Shown here piece after piece: positions 15,775-22,985 of a stretch of DNA of 42,869 nucleotides. Source of the stretch: a virus; IMG/VR virus record IMGVR_UViG_3300034198_027426, positions 1 to 42,869 of that record; one strand, given 5' to 3'. The notes under the pieces are model-generated. The model saw only the letters and a list, made by a program, of their open reading frames with translations, did not search any database and was not told the DNA's origin. The translations under genes were made by a program, and so were the position numbers. Position 1 is the first letter of the stretch. Every line of letters starts with the position of its first letter.

Positions 15775-18569
15775 TGGGGCTGCCTCTTGAAGATTCGGTA
15801 CCGCAGTTGGAGGTTGGCGAAACGAAGGATGGGCGGCTGCGTGAACGTCGGCAGATTTTCAGCGTAGGTATACGAACCGAGGAACATAGCAATGCTCGTG
15901 TTGACGCGGTTCATATTGTATCCCAGAACACGCATGATGCGCCGGTTGGTCAAACACTGTGCCTCGGTGATGCCAGACCACCCACCTACCTGTACAGGGA
16001 TGTTGAGTTGAGTGGGAGTCCCCGAGTGCTTCATTCCGAACACACGAGCCGGACTATGCACGGGGTCGGCAAGGTACGTATCCCAGCTCGTATCCAAACT
16101 GGACAATCCATACACGCCGAGTGCTGACACGAATGCGGACTTCATCGCCGTCAGCAGCGTGCAGACGTTGGCGTACCACCCAGAGGGGATAGTGACTGAG
16201 TCGAAGTTGTTCAGACTGTTGCTGACGATGACAGTCAACGGTCCCCACGCTGGGTCGATATAGATGCCGGGCGTGTGCGTCAGCTGAATCTGCATCGACG
16301 GGCCGACCGCGCGAGCCGCGGGCGTGGGGGGCAGAAGCCTGCTCAGCCACGACCGCAGAACAAGGGGGCTGACGTTGTCCAGCAGAGTTGCGTCGCCTTC
16401 GATGACCGGGGTTGCACCGAGGTTCGAGAGGCTGACCACCTGCGCCTGGGTGCCGCCGATGATGCGTGTGTGCCCGGCCTGCCAAGGCTGGCTTGCCCAG
16501 TACCCAAGTTCCATCGCGTCACAGAGCTTGTCGCTGGTCGCGTCGCCGAGGATGAACTCTTTCGACCGCAGCACCGGCACAATCTCGCTGCCGCCGAAGT
16601 AGTTGGAGCCCTCGACCCAGGGGCCAGTGTTCGGGCCAATCGGATTGTTGTTCAGTCCCTGCCATACCACCGTCCCGTCGGTCAGCGGCCCAGTGGCCGC
16701 GCTTGACCAAGTCGGCTCCGACAACCCCGAGTTGCCGCCAGTCGTGCAAATGAACGCACTCATCGGCGAGGTGATGCCGATGTTGCCCCGACCCAGGGGA
16801 ATCATGATTGCGCCTTCCGCGTAGGCAGTGCTTGCCGTCCAGACGGAACTGAACCCCTGCGGCGCGCACGAGTCGCGACCACCTTCGTCGTCGAAGCCTA
16901 CGAAGCTGATGCCTTGGTAGTAAATGCCAGCGCCGTCCATGTACGGCTGCCTGAACGCGTGCAGCCCAAGCAGCTGCGGAGTCGACTCCTGTCGGTCATC
17001 GACCTGCATGCAGTACGTGCCGCGGTCTGACGCGCTGCTGGGCACGTACCGCTGCGGCCCCCACCACACCGCTTCGTCCGGGTTCTGCGGCCCCGCGGTC
17101 TGGTCGACGCTCTTCCGCAAGTCGAGCCACCACTGGTCCCAGCAGGCGCTGAGACTGGTCGGGCCTTGGCCCGGGGCGAACACGGCCAGACGGTAGGTCT
17201 TCTTGTAGAACGCCGCGTGCCACTTCCAGGTCAGGGCCGCGGGGGTGTTCCGAAGCGCGGGCGAAATCTTGGTGCCGACACGCACAGGAATCGAGCCGCG
17301 CGGCATGAACCAGACATCTTCTTCGCTCGCCCAGAACAGTCCATAAGGCGAGTCGCAGATGGTGCCGTGCCCAGCGCAGCCTGCGGCCACGTTCATCTTG
17401 ACGACCTGAACCGCCTGGCTGCTGCCCAGCTGAGCCAGACCCTGTAGGTCGGTGGTGACGATGGGGTCGCCCAGCATGTAGTACAGGTTCTTCCGCGTCC
17501 AGATGAAGAGCGCCGACTGACCGGGCGAACCGGCTTCGTGCATCGCAACCTCACGCACGGCGACGATGTCGTCCGGCAACGAGAAGAACGCGCCGTTGGT
17601 CGACAGCTGGTCAGGGAACACGGTAGCCGGCTGACCCGGGTCGCTGAAGAACAGGGCGTTGGAGAACTGGCCGCCGAAGTTCGCGAACACCATCCGGTCA
17701 TTGCGGATACACGCGAACTTGGGGCGAATGCCGCCGTTGGTGTCGTTGGTCCCCGTCTTCGTGGTGCTGAACCCAAACGCCAGAATCTTCCACGGCTGCT
17801 GGTCCTGGCTTGCACTTTCGATATAGGACCGACCGGGTCGGCTATTGCCACCCAGACCTTGAGTGTTGTCTAGCACACCCATCTGCAACACAAGCGGCGG
17901 GCTCTCGTTCTTCTTGACGACCCAGCCGGTGTCGTTGCCGGTGAAGCAGTATACGGCCCCGCGGTACTTGAGCAGCGTCGGCCGCGAGCCCAACTCACCC
18001 AGTGCCACACACTGCGTCGTGTACGTGCTCAGTGTCGGCAACACCAACAGGTACGAGATGCCTGAAGACGTGTCGGTCGCGACAACTACAATCTCGGCAC
18101 CCACATCAGTGAAGACGAAGTCGACCGGAACGAGCGGTCCGGCCAAGCCAGCCAGATACGTGGAAACATAATTCCACGTGACACTGCCGTCGGTGATGCC
18201 GGCTCCAGTCGTAACTGGACCAGACCCGGTAGTGGCCGAAGTGCCTGCGACCGTGCAGATGTAGATGTTGGCGTTGTTCACCACCTGCGCGCCGACCGCA
18301 TACGCACGCGACTGCTGCCACAGCGTGTATGCGCCGGCCATGCCCATGACCAGCAACGAGTTCAAGTCGCCAAGGTAAACGGGCGGGTGCGTGTCCTGCT
18401 GATGCACGACATTCCGCTGCCAAGTCATGGCGTCGCGCGTACCCGGAATGCCGAACTGCTTGGGAAAGATGTTCTGCGCCCACGCCGACTCGGTGTCCTT
18501 GATGGACGTCGGGTCGGCAAGGAGGTTCACACCATCCAGGCCCAGCAGCTTGATTTCGGCCAGAGCCAT
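15771..18569 (-). CDS. Tail nozzle / tail tubular protein B-like
   Basis: 932 residues, the size and position of podovirus tail tubular B (nozzle) proteins, directly after the adaptor gene. The N-terminus (VNLLADPTSIKDTESAWAQN) and the many beta strands fit a propeller-like nozzle that forms the tail tube tip. Two inserted segments, about residues 84-134 and 572-640, share the pattern W-x5-Y-x2-G, a Gly-rich turn and DG-x-V-x-W, like small carbohydrate-binding modules. No enzyme motif was seen. Coupled to the following gene by a 4-nt overlap. Confidence 0.78.
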   Translation of the reverse strand: MALAEIKLLGLDGVNLLADPTSIKDTESAWAQNIFPKQFGIPGTRDAMTWQRNVVHQQDTHPPVYLGDLNSLLVMGMAGAYTLWQQSRAYAVGAQVVNNANIYICTVAGTSATTGSGPVTTGAGITDGSVTWNYVSTYLAGLAGPLVPVDFVFTDVGAEIVVVATDTSSGISYLLVLPTLSTYTTQCVALGELGSRPTLLKYRGAVYCFTGNDTGWVVKKNESPPLVLQMGVLDNTQGLGGNSRPGRSYIESASQDQQPWKILAFGFSTTKTGTNDTNGGIRPKFACIRNDRMVFANFGGQFSNALFFSDPGQPATVFPDQLSTNGAFFSLPDDIVAVREVAMHEAGSPGQSALFIWTRKNLYYMLGDPIVTTDLQGLAQLGSSQAVQVVKMNVAAGCAGHGTICDSPYGLFWASEEDVWFMPRGSIPVRVGTKISPALRNTPAALTWKWHAAFYKKTYRLAVFAPGQGPTSLSACWDQWWLDLRKSVDQTAGPQNPDEAVWWGPQRYVPSSASDRGTYCMQVDDRQESTPQLLGLHAFRQPYMDGAGIYYQGISFVGFDDEGGRDSCAPQGFSSVWTASTAYAEGAIMIPLGRGNIGITSPMSAFICTTGGNSGLSEPTWSSAATGPLTDGTVVWQGLNNNPIGPNTGPWVEGSNYFGGSEIVPVLRSKEFILGDATSDKLCDAMELGYWASQPWQAGHTRIIGGTQAQVVSLSNLGATPVIEGDATLLDNVSPLVLRSWLSRLLPPTPAARAVGPSMQIQLTHTPGIYIDPAWGPLTVIVSNSLNNFDSVTIPSGWYANVCTLLTAMKSAFVSALGVYGLSSLDTSWDTYLADPVHSPARVFGMKHSGTPTQLNIPVQVGGWSGITEAQCLTNRRIMRVLGYNMNRVNTSIAMFLGSYTYAENLPTFTQPPILRFANLQLRYRIFKRQPQ

Positions 18570-18573
18570 CAGG

Positions 18574-19275
18574 TCACCCGTACTGGCGAGCGCGCTTGAA
18601 GCGCGAAGGGTTGAGCCGCGTCAGCGAGTTGATGCTGTCGACGCTGCCGTAGCGAATGCGGTCGTTGGCGATGGACGAGGCCAGCAGCTGCTGCGCAGCT
18701 TGCGTCTGGTCATCGTCCTTGCCCTGGAAGTATTCGAATGTCTTGAACGCGATGGCCTGCACCATCGTCTCATCGTTCGGGTACCACGGCACGTCGCTGT
18801 CCGACGCGAGCGCGGCCGGCAGAACGATGTACGGGATGCTCAGCAGGATGGCCTGGTTCGGGTACGGGCTCAGGCCGATAGTCCACGTTCCGAAAACGGG
18901 GTTGAACAACCTCGCTCGGGTCGGGGTGCCGGTGTTGCCGGGGACCGTGATGTGGTCCTGAGGCGAACTCTGCTGCTGCACGAGCGGCAGCGGAATCGGG
19001 CTGGGTTGAGCCGCGGTGTACCAGTACATGTTGTCGATGATGCGCAGCACCTTGCGCGTCTCACCGACACTGCCAGCACCACCGACGCTGATGCTCTGCA
19101 CACCCGCGGCGACCGGAACACCAATCGCCTCCTGATGCAGCAGCGGCCAGGGCCAGCTGGCCGCCACCGAGTCGAGCCAACGCTGCAGCCACGCGGCAGC
19201 CTGCGCGGCGATGTCCTGGCGCTGGCCCAGGAGCATGCCTTCGGTCACAAGCTGGAGACGCGTGAGCTGAGCCAT
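18574..19275 (-). CDS. Head-tail adaptor / tail tubular protein A-like
   Basis: 233 residues. The helical N-terminus (LTRLQLVTEGMLLGQRQDIA, then WLQRWLDSVAASWPWP) matches the usual start of podovirus tail tubular A or gp4-type adaptor proteins, which sit under the portal. The C-terminus has the typical helix with KTFEYFQGKDDDQTQAA followed by a basic end. Position between head genes and nozzle supports the role. No signal peptide. The ATG lies directly after the upstream stop. Confidence 0.75.
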   Translation of the reverse strand: MAQLTRLQLVTEGMLLGQRQDIAAQAAAWLQRWLDSVAASWPWPLLHQEAIGVPVAAGVQSISVGGAGSVGETRKVLRIIDNMYWYTAAQPSPIPLPLVQQQSSPQDHITVPGNTGTPTRARLFNPVFGTWTIGLSPYPNQAILLSIPYIVLPAALASDSDVPWYPNDETMVQAIAFKTFEYFQGKDDDQTQAAQQLLASSIANDRIRYGSVDSINSLTRLNPSRFKRARQYG

Positions 19276-19276
19276 G

Positions 19277-19498
19277 TCAGTGGTTTTCCGGGGTCAGGAG
19301 GACGGGCGTGGTGGTCCCGTGGAGGTCGACTTCACCGCCGGGCTGTCCCGGGTTGAGGTCGAGCACGGGGGTCGCCACCAGCACCTGCGAGATGTTCAGG
19401 AACGGGAAGCTGTCCGGAACCTGAATCACCACGCCCGCTGGGAGCAGGTCCCCGTTGATGCGGACCGACTGCGAGAGAATGACGTCAATCAGCGCCAT
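19277..19498 (-). CDS. Small hypothetical head/tail protein
   Basis: 73 residues, no recognised motif. It is predicted beta-rich (VILSQSVRINGDLLPAGVVI), acidic and without a signal peptide. The start overlaps the upstream gene by 10 nt. Its position between capsid-associated genes and the adaptor suggests a small structural or assembly protein; the sequence does not say more. Confidence 0.65.
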   Translation of the reverse strand: MALIDVILSQSVRINGDLLPAGVVIQVPDSFPFLNISQVLVATPVLDLNPGQPGGEVDLHGTTTPVLLTPENH

Positions 19499-19998
19499 GC
19501 GGCAACTCCTGCGTTGTGGGGTTCGATGCGGCGCGCGTTCGCGATGTGGCCCGAGTTGTGGTCCTTGCGGCGACCGACGCGGGTGACACGCTCGTTTTCC
19601 TCGTACTCGCGAATCGCGTTCTCGGCCGTGGTCACCATGACCTTCGGCACGACGATGGCGTGGCTCTCATCGTTGCTGAGGTACTTCACGCCGTTGACGA
19701 TGTAGCCCGGGAAGAACTCGCCGAACTCGGGGTACTTCGTCGGGTACACCACCATCTCGACGTGGTCCTCTTCCTTGCCGCCGCACGCCGACGTGTACTG
19801 CCGGCAGTAGGGGCAGAGGTCGCCGAAGTTCCGCGTCTGCGCGGGAGGAAGCTTCGGGGCGTTCGCCTGGTTGTTCGCGTTCATCGCAGCCATCACCGCG
19901 ACGGTGGTGTCCTGGATGATTTTCGAGATTTCGCTGAGCGGAACCGAGGCTTCGGGGGTCTTTGCGGCGGGGGCAGTGAGGGGCTTTTCGTTGCTCAT
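19489..19998 (-). CDS. Hypothetical head-region protein with Cys/His cluster
   Basis: 169 residues. The first 55 are disordered (Pro/Ala/Asn-rich). Then comes a C-x2-C-x6-C-x6-H arrangement (C62, C65, C72, H79) that could hold zinc. The rest is beta-rich, with a basic C-terminus (RVTRVGRRKDHNSGH). It lies two genes after the capsid gene. It may be a structural or assembly protein; DNA binding is possible from the zinc-like cluster and basic tail but is not shown. Confidence 0.66.
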   Translation of the reverse strand: MSNEKPLTAPAAKTPEASVPLSEISKIIQDTTVAVMAAMNANNQANAPKLPPAQTRNFGDLCPYCRQYTSACGGKEEDHVEMVVYPTKYPEFGEFFPGYIVNGVKYLSNDESHAIVVPKVMVTTAENAIREYEENERVTRVGRRKDHNSGHIANARRIEPHNAGVAAWR

Positions 19999-20038
19999 GA
20001 GAATGGTCGCCTTCTTCGGGGCAGATGTGGAACAGCTG

Positions 20039-20503
20039 TTACTGGCTGCTGATGACTCGGACGGAGATGCTCGACGTGGCTGGGGTGAGCGAGCCGGCGC
20101 TGCCGTTGCAGAACCGAATCTTCACCGTGTTCGCCGCAGTGACGACGCAGCTGAACGAGCCGACACCGTTGGTCATCTGGGTGGCCGGCAGGCTGAGGAA
20201 GCACGGGTCGTTCACCTGAGCACCGGTGACGGTGATGGAGGTGGTCGAGTCCGCACAGGTCACAGCGGTCGCAGCAGCGAAAGTGATGCTCTGGTTGAAC
20301 GCACCCAGAATGCGAGTCACCTTGTTGTCGGTGTTGCTGTTGGGAGTGGTCGACAACGGGCCGACGTAGATGCCCGAGACGAACCACGTGGGACGGATGG
20401 TGCTCACCAGTTCGACGATGGGGTCGGTGACACCTGCGAATGCCGCACCCGCGAGCAGCGCGAGGGTGAGGACGACAGCGAACTTCTTGGCGTTCTTGGT
20501 CAT
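20039..20503 (-). CDS. Secreted beta-sandwich protein next to capsid gene
   Basis: 154 residues from the ATG at 20503. MTKNAKKFAVVLTLALLAGAAFAG is a textbook Sec signal peptide with AFA cleavage. The mature part shows SITVTGAQVNDPCFLSLP and later AANTVKIRFCN, the pattern of a small beta-sandwich common in phage and bacterial surface proteins. Four Cys may form disulfides. It is the first gene after the capsid gene, where decoration proteins usually sit, but the export signal argues for envelope or periplasmic delivery. The ribosome-binding site is weak (GAGAA). Confidence 0.7.
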   Translation of the reverse strand: MTKNAKKFAVVLTLALLAGAAFAGVTDPIVELVSTIRPTWFVSGIYVGPLSTTPNSNTDNKVTRILGAFNQSITFAAATAVTCADSTTSITVTGAQVNDPCFLSLPATQMTNGVGSFSCVVTAANTVKIRFCNGSAGSLTPATSSISVRVISSQ

Positions 20504-20528
20504 GATGGTTCTCGGGTTGAAGACAGAA

Positions 20529-20555
20529 GGGTGGCCCGGTTTGCCCAGGCCACCC
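20529..20555 (-). terminator. Hairpin after the capsid gene
   Basis: GGGTGGCC (20529-20536) pairs with GGCCACCC (20548-20555) around an 11-nt loop, 16 nt beyond the capsid stop. On the minus strand TTCTGTCT follows. It may end or attenuate transcription to set capsid mRNA above downstream genes. Confidence 0.5.
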
Positions 20556-20570
20556 AACTGTCAGTTCACA

Positions 20571-21938
20571 TCAGAACGTCGAAGCGACTTCCAGCCGCAG
20601 CAGACGGTTCGGGTCCTTGATGACCGACTTGCCGAAGAACTTGTACCCGGCCGTGCGGTACTGGTTCAGGGGGTCGACCTTCTCAGCGCTGTTCGACGAC
20701 ATCAGGAACTTCGGCTTGTAGAAGCCGACCCAGCCGACCGCCGCTTCACCGAAGATGAAGAAGGGGTAGATGGCCGCGGGGTCCTGGCCGTCGCCCGTCG
20801 CGCGGAGCGCAGTCGGGGGCGCGACAGCCGAGACGCTCACGGTGCCGACGGTGGTCACCGCGCTGGCCGCGATGTTCTGCGCGACCAGACCGAGGTTCGA
20901 GTCGGCAGCCGAGCCACCGCCGACGGTCTTGTCGAAGTACAGGTTGTACACGAACCCTGCAGTCGACGGCATCGTGAAGATGACCGAGCTGGTGGCCGCG
21001 GCGGTCGCGATGGTGTGGGGGATGCTGATGGTTTCCTCGAAACCACGCAGCAGGTCCTTACGCGTCAGCTTCCACGCGTAGGTCGCGTTCGCCAGACCGG
21101 ACGAGCCACCGATGCTGGTGGTCAGACCGGTGATGCCCGCGGTGCTGGCACCGACGGTCGCGAGGGTGGTCTTGTTGCCCAGGAGGGTGAACTTCGGGAG
21201 GAAGTTCGTCTCGATGAGGCGGAAGCCCAGCCACTGGCCGACCTCGGCGTTGTACAGCGCCTTCGCGTTGGCGTACACCGCCGACGACACGAACGAGCCG
21301 AACGAGGTCGACGGCTGCATGATGTCCGAGATGATTTCCGGACCGCAGGCAGCGGCGTACGCCACGCCGTTCTGGAAGTTGCCCTGGGCAGCGACCTGAC
21401 GCGCATCGCCCGCGGGGCCACCGCGAGGAGGAGCACCGAGCCCGACGAGGACCACGCGGCTCTTCTGGAGCACGGTGTCCGAAATCTTCATCGTCGAGGT
21501 GATGGTGTCGCGGGTCACGACCGAGCCGTCGCCGAACTGCACGTTGGTGCCGGCGAGCAGAACGATGGTGATTTCACGGTCCATCACGCGGGCCGCGTTG
21601 TCGGCCAGCAGCTTGACCGCTTCCTGCACCACGGGGTGCTTGGCGGTCAGCTGAGCGATGTCCGTGATTTGGACGTAGTCGCCCCACTGGTCGAGCGTCA
21701 CGGTCACCTGCTCCAGCGCGAACGAGCTGGCCGACGGCACGACGCCTTCGGTCAGGGTCACGTTGGGCACGTTCATGCGCTTGTAGCGCACCATGTACGC
21801 GGTCAGGCCAGCGCCCTCCTGCATCTGGTCCATGTCGCACAGGCTCGCCATGACGAGCTTGATGTACGAGCGCTGGAGCAGCTTGGACGAGAGGTACTTC
21901 TGCTGGTCGAGGGTAATCGTCGGGTTGTCAATTGCCAT
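20571..21938 (-). CDS. Major capsid protein, N4 gp56-like, with inserted domain
   Basis: 455 residues. The N-terminal and central parts (TLTEGVVPSASSFALEQVTVTLDQWGDYV, shown here only in outline by TEGVVPS and LDQWGDYV, then AEVGQWLGFRLIETNFLPKF) match the N4 gp56 family of HK97-fold capsid proteins. Between about residues 253 and 385 is an inserted Thr/Ala/Gly-rich segment with an FN3-like strand pattern (VIFTMPSTAGFVYNLYFDK). The fold resumes with VGWVGFYKPKF. It forms the icosahedral shell. No good Shine-Dalgarno precedes the ATG; translation may be coupled to scaffold, whose stop is 9 nt upstream. Confidence 0.9.
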   Translation of the reverse strand: MAIDNPTITLDQQKYLSSKLLQRSYIKLVMASLCDMDQMQEGAGLTAYMVRYKRMNVPNVTLTEGVVPSASSFALEQVTVTLDQWGDYVQITDIAQLTAKHPVVQEAVKLLADNAARVMDREITIVLLAGTNVQFGDGSVVTRDTITSTMKISDTVLQKSRVVLVGLGAPPRGGPAGDARQVAAQGNFQNGVAYAAACGPEIISDIMQPSTSFGSFVSSAVYANAKALYNAEVGQWLGFRLIETNFLPKFTLLGNKTTLATVGASTAGITGLTTSIGGSSGLANATYAWKLTRKDLLRGFEETISIPHTIATAAATSSVIFTMPSTAGFVYNLYFDKTVGGGSAADSNLGLVAQNIAASAVTTVGTVSVSAVAPPTALRATGDGQDPAAIYPFFIFGEAAVGWVGFYKPKFLMSSNSAEKVDPLNQYRTAGYKFFGKSVIKDPNRLLRLEVASTF

Positions 21939-21947
21939 TGTGGTTGC

Positions 21948-22637
21948 TTAGAGCGGCTGGTCGCCCAGTCCGTTCTTCTCCATGTAGTTGATCTGCTGGT
22001 CGAGGGTCCACGTGTCGTAGCCGGCGGGGACAGCCTTGGAAACTGGCGAGGTGACCTGAGGGTTCGGAGCGTTGAAGCCAGGCGACGGAGGGCTGAAGGC
22101 AGTCGTCGGCACGCCGAGGACTGCTTGGCCCTTCGCCATCTGCGCCAGCGCGAAGTCGCCCATCGCATAGCGAAGAGCTTCCTCGGGGGTGGCGGCAGAA
22201 CCGTTGAGCTTGCTCTGCTCGTACAGCTGCGCGGCTCGCTGAGCGACTTCGGGCGGGAGCCCACGCATCGCGGCGGCCTGCTGCTGAATCTGCATCGCAC
22301 CCGTCTTCGCTTCCAGCTGCATCTGCATCTGCCGCAGCTGCCCGGTGTACTTCGACTCCATTGCCTTCATCGTCTCGATGAGGCGGGGGTCGAGGTCAGC
22401 CGAGTACTTCTCGACGGGACTCACTTCGGCCGGGCGGGCAGGCTGGGTGTTCTGCGCCAGCTGCACGGTGGCCTGGGTGAGACGCTCCATCAACTCCTGG
22501 TTCTGCTTCGACAGCTCGTACTGCTTGGCGGTCATCTCGTCGAATCGCTTCTGGATGCCTTCCGACGGGTTCGGCGCGGGAGTCTCGGTGGGGTTGGTGT
22601 TGGGCTGCGCTTCGACCTGAGCGGTGGTCGGTTCCAT
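21948..22637 (-). CDS. Scaffolding-like protein
   Basis: 229 residues, very rich in Gln, Glu, Ala and Pro. A disordered N-terminus is followed by a long coiled coil (about residues 28-125, for example KQYELSKQNQELMERLTQA) and a helical C-terminus (TWTLDQQINYMEKNGLG). It is placed between portal and capsid, the usual site of scaffolding genes that shape the procapsid. Not recognised by motif; the call rests on composition and position. A near-consensus promoter lies just upstream. Confidence 0.75.
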   Translation of the reverse strand: MEPTTAQVEAQPNTNPTETPAPNPSEGIQKRFDEMTAKQYELSKQNQELMERLTQATVQLAQNTQPARPAEVSPVEKYSADLDPRLIETMKAMESKYTGQLRQMQMQLEAKTGAMQIQQQAAAMRGLPPEVAQRAAQLYEQSKLNGSAATPEEALRYAMGDFALAQMAKGQAVLGVPTTAFSPPSPGFNAPNPQVTSPVSKAVPAGYDTWTLDQQINYMEKNGLGDQPL

Positions 22638-22681
22638 GGGTCGCTCTCACTTTCGCCCGTAAGCCGGCGGCGCTGTGTTTG

Positions 22682-22710
22682 AGTTAACTGCTTGCCTTTG
22701 ATGCTGTCAA
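22682..22710 (-). promoter_or_regulatory. Promoter before scaffold and capsid
   Basis: On the minus strand, TTGACA (22705-22710) is followed by exactly 17 bases and TTAACT (22682-22687). This is a perfect sigma-70 -35 with a fair -10, 45 nt before the scaffold ATG. It would boost scaffold and capsid mRNA above the upstream genes. Confidence 0.6.
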
Positions 22711-22985
22711 CGCTTCGCCTCTTTCTGCATTCTCTCAGCTTGCGCCTTGAGTACAACACCCAGCCGTTCCGGGCGCTGGGGCAACTTCGTCAGCTGTACG
22801 TACTCGCGAGTCATTGCGACCAGCTTGTTCGGGTCGGCTTCCTGCGCCATGCGCTCGAACAGCTGAGCCGCATCCTTCGCGGCGTATTTGCAGAGCACAG
22901 CCCAGCCCGGGTGCAACAGCAGGTCACCCAGGTTACGTGCGTCATCGAACAGCTCGTTCACCACATCAGCGCGGTCCAATGCCAC
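22707..22985 (-). CDS. Small helical head-module protein
   Basis: 92 residues, helical and charged (DARNLGDLLLHPGWAVLCKY, later VLKAQAERMQKEAKR). The family is not recognised. It overlaps the portal gene end and lies before scaffold. GTG at 22985 is the longest start; GGAGG directly before it would fit better with a TTG at 22979, two codons further in. It may be a portal-associated or assembly protein. Confidence 0.68.
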   Translation of the reverse strand: MALDRADVVNELFDDARNLGDLLLHPGWAVLCKYAAKDAAQLFERMAQEADPNKLVAMTREYVQLTKLPQRPERLGVVLKAQAERMQKEAKR

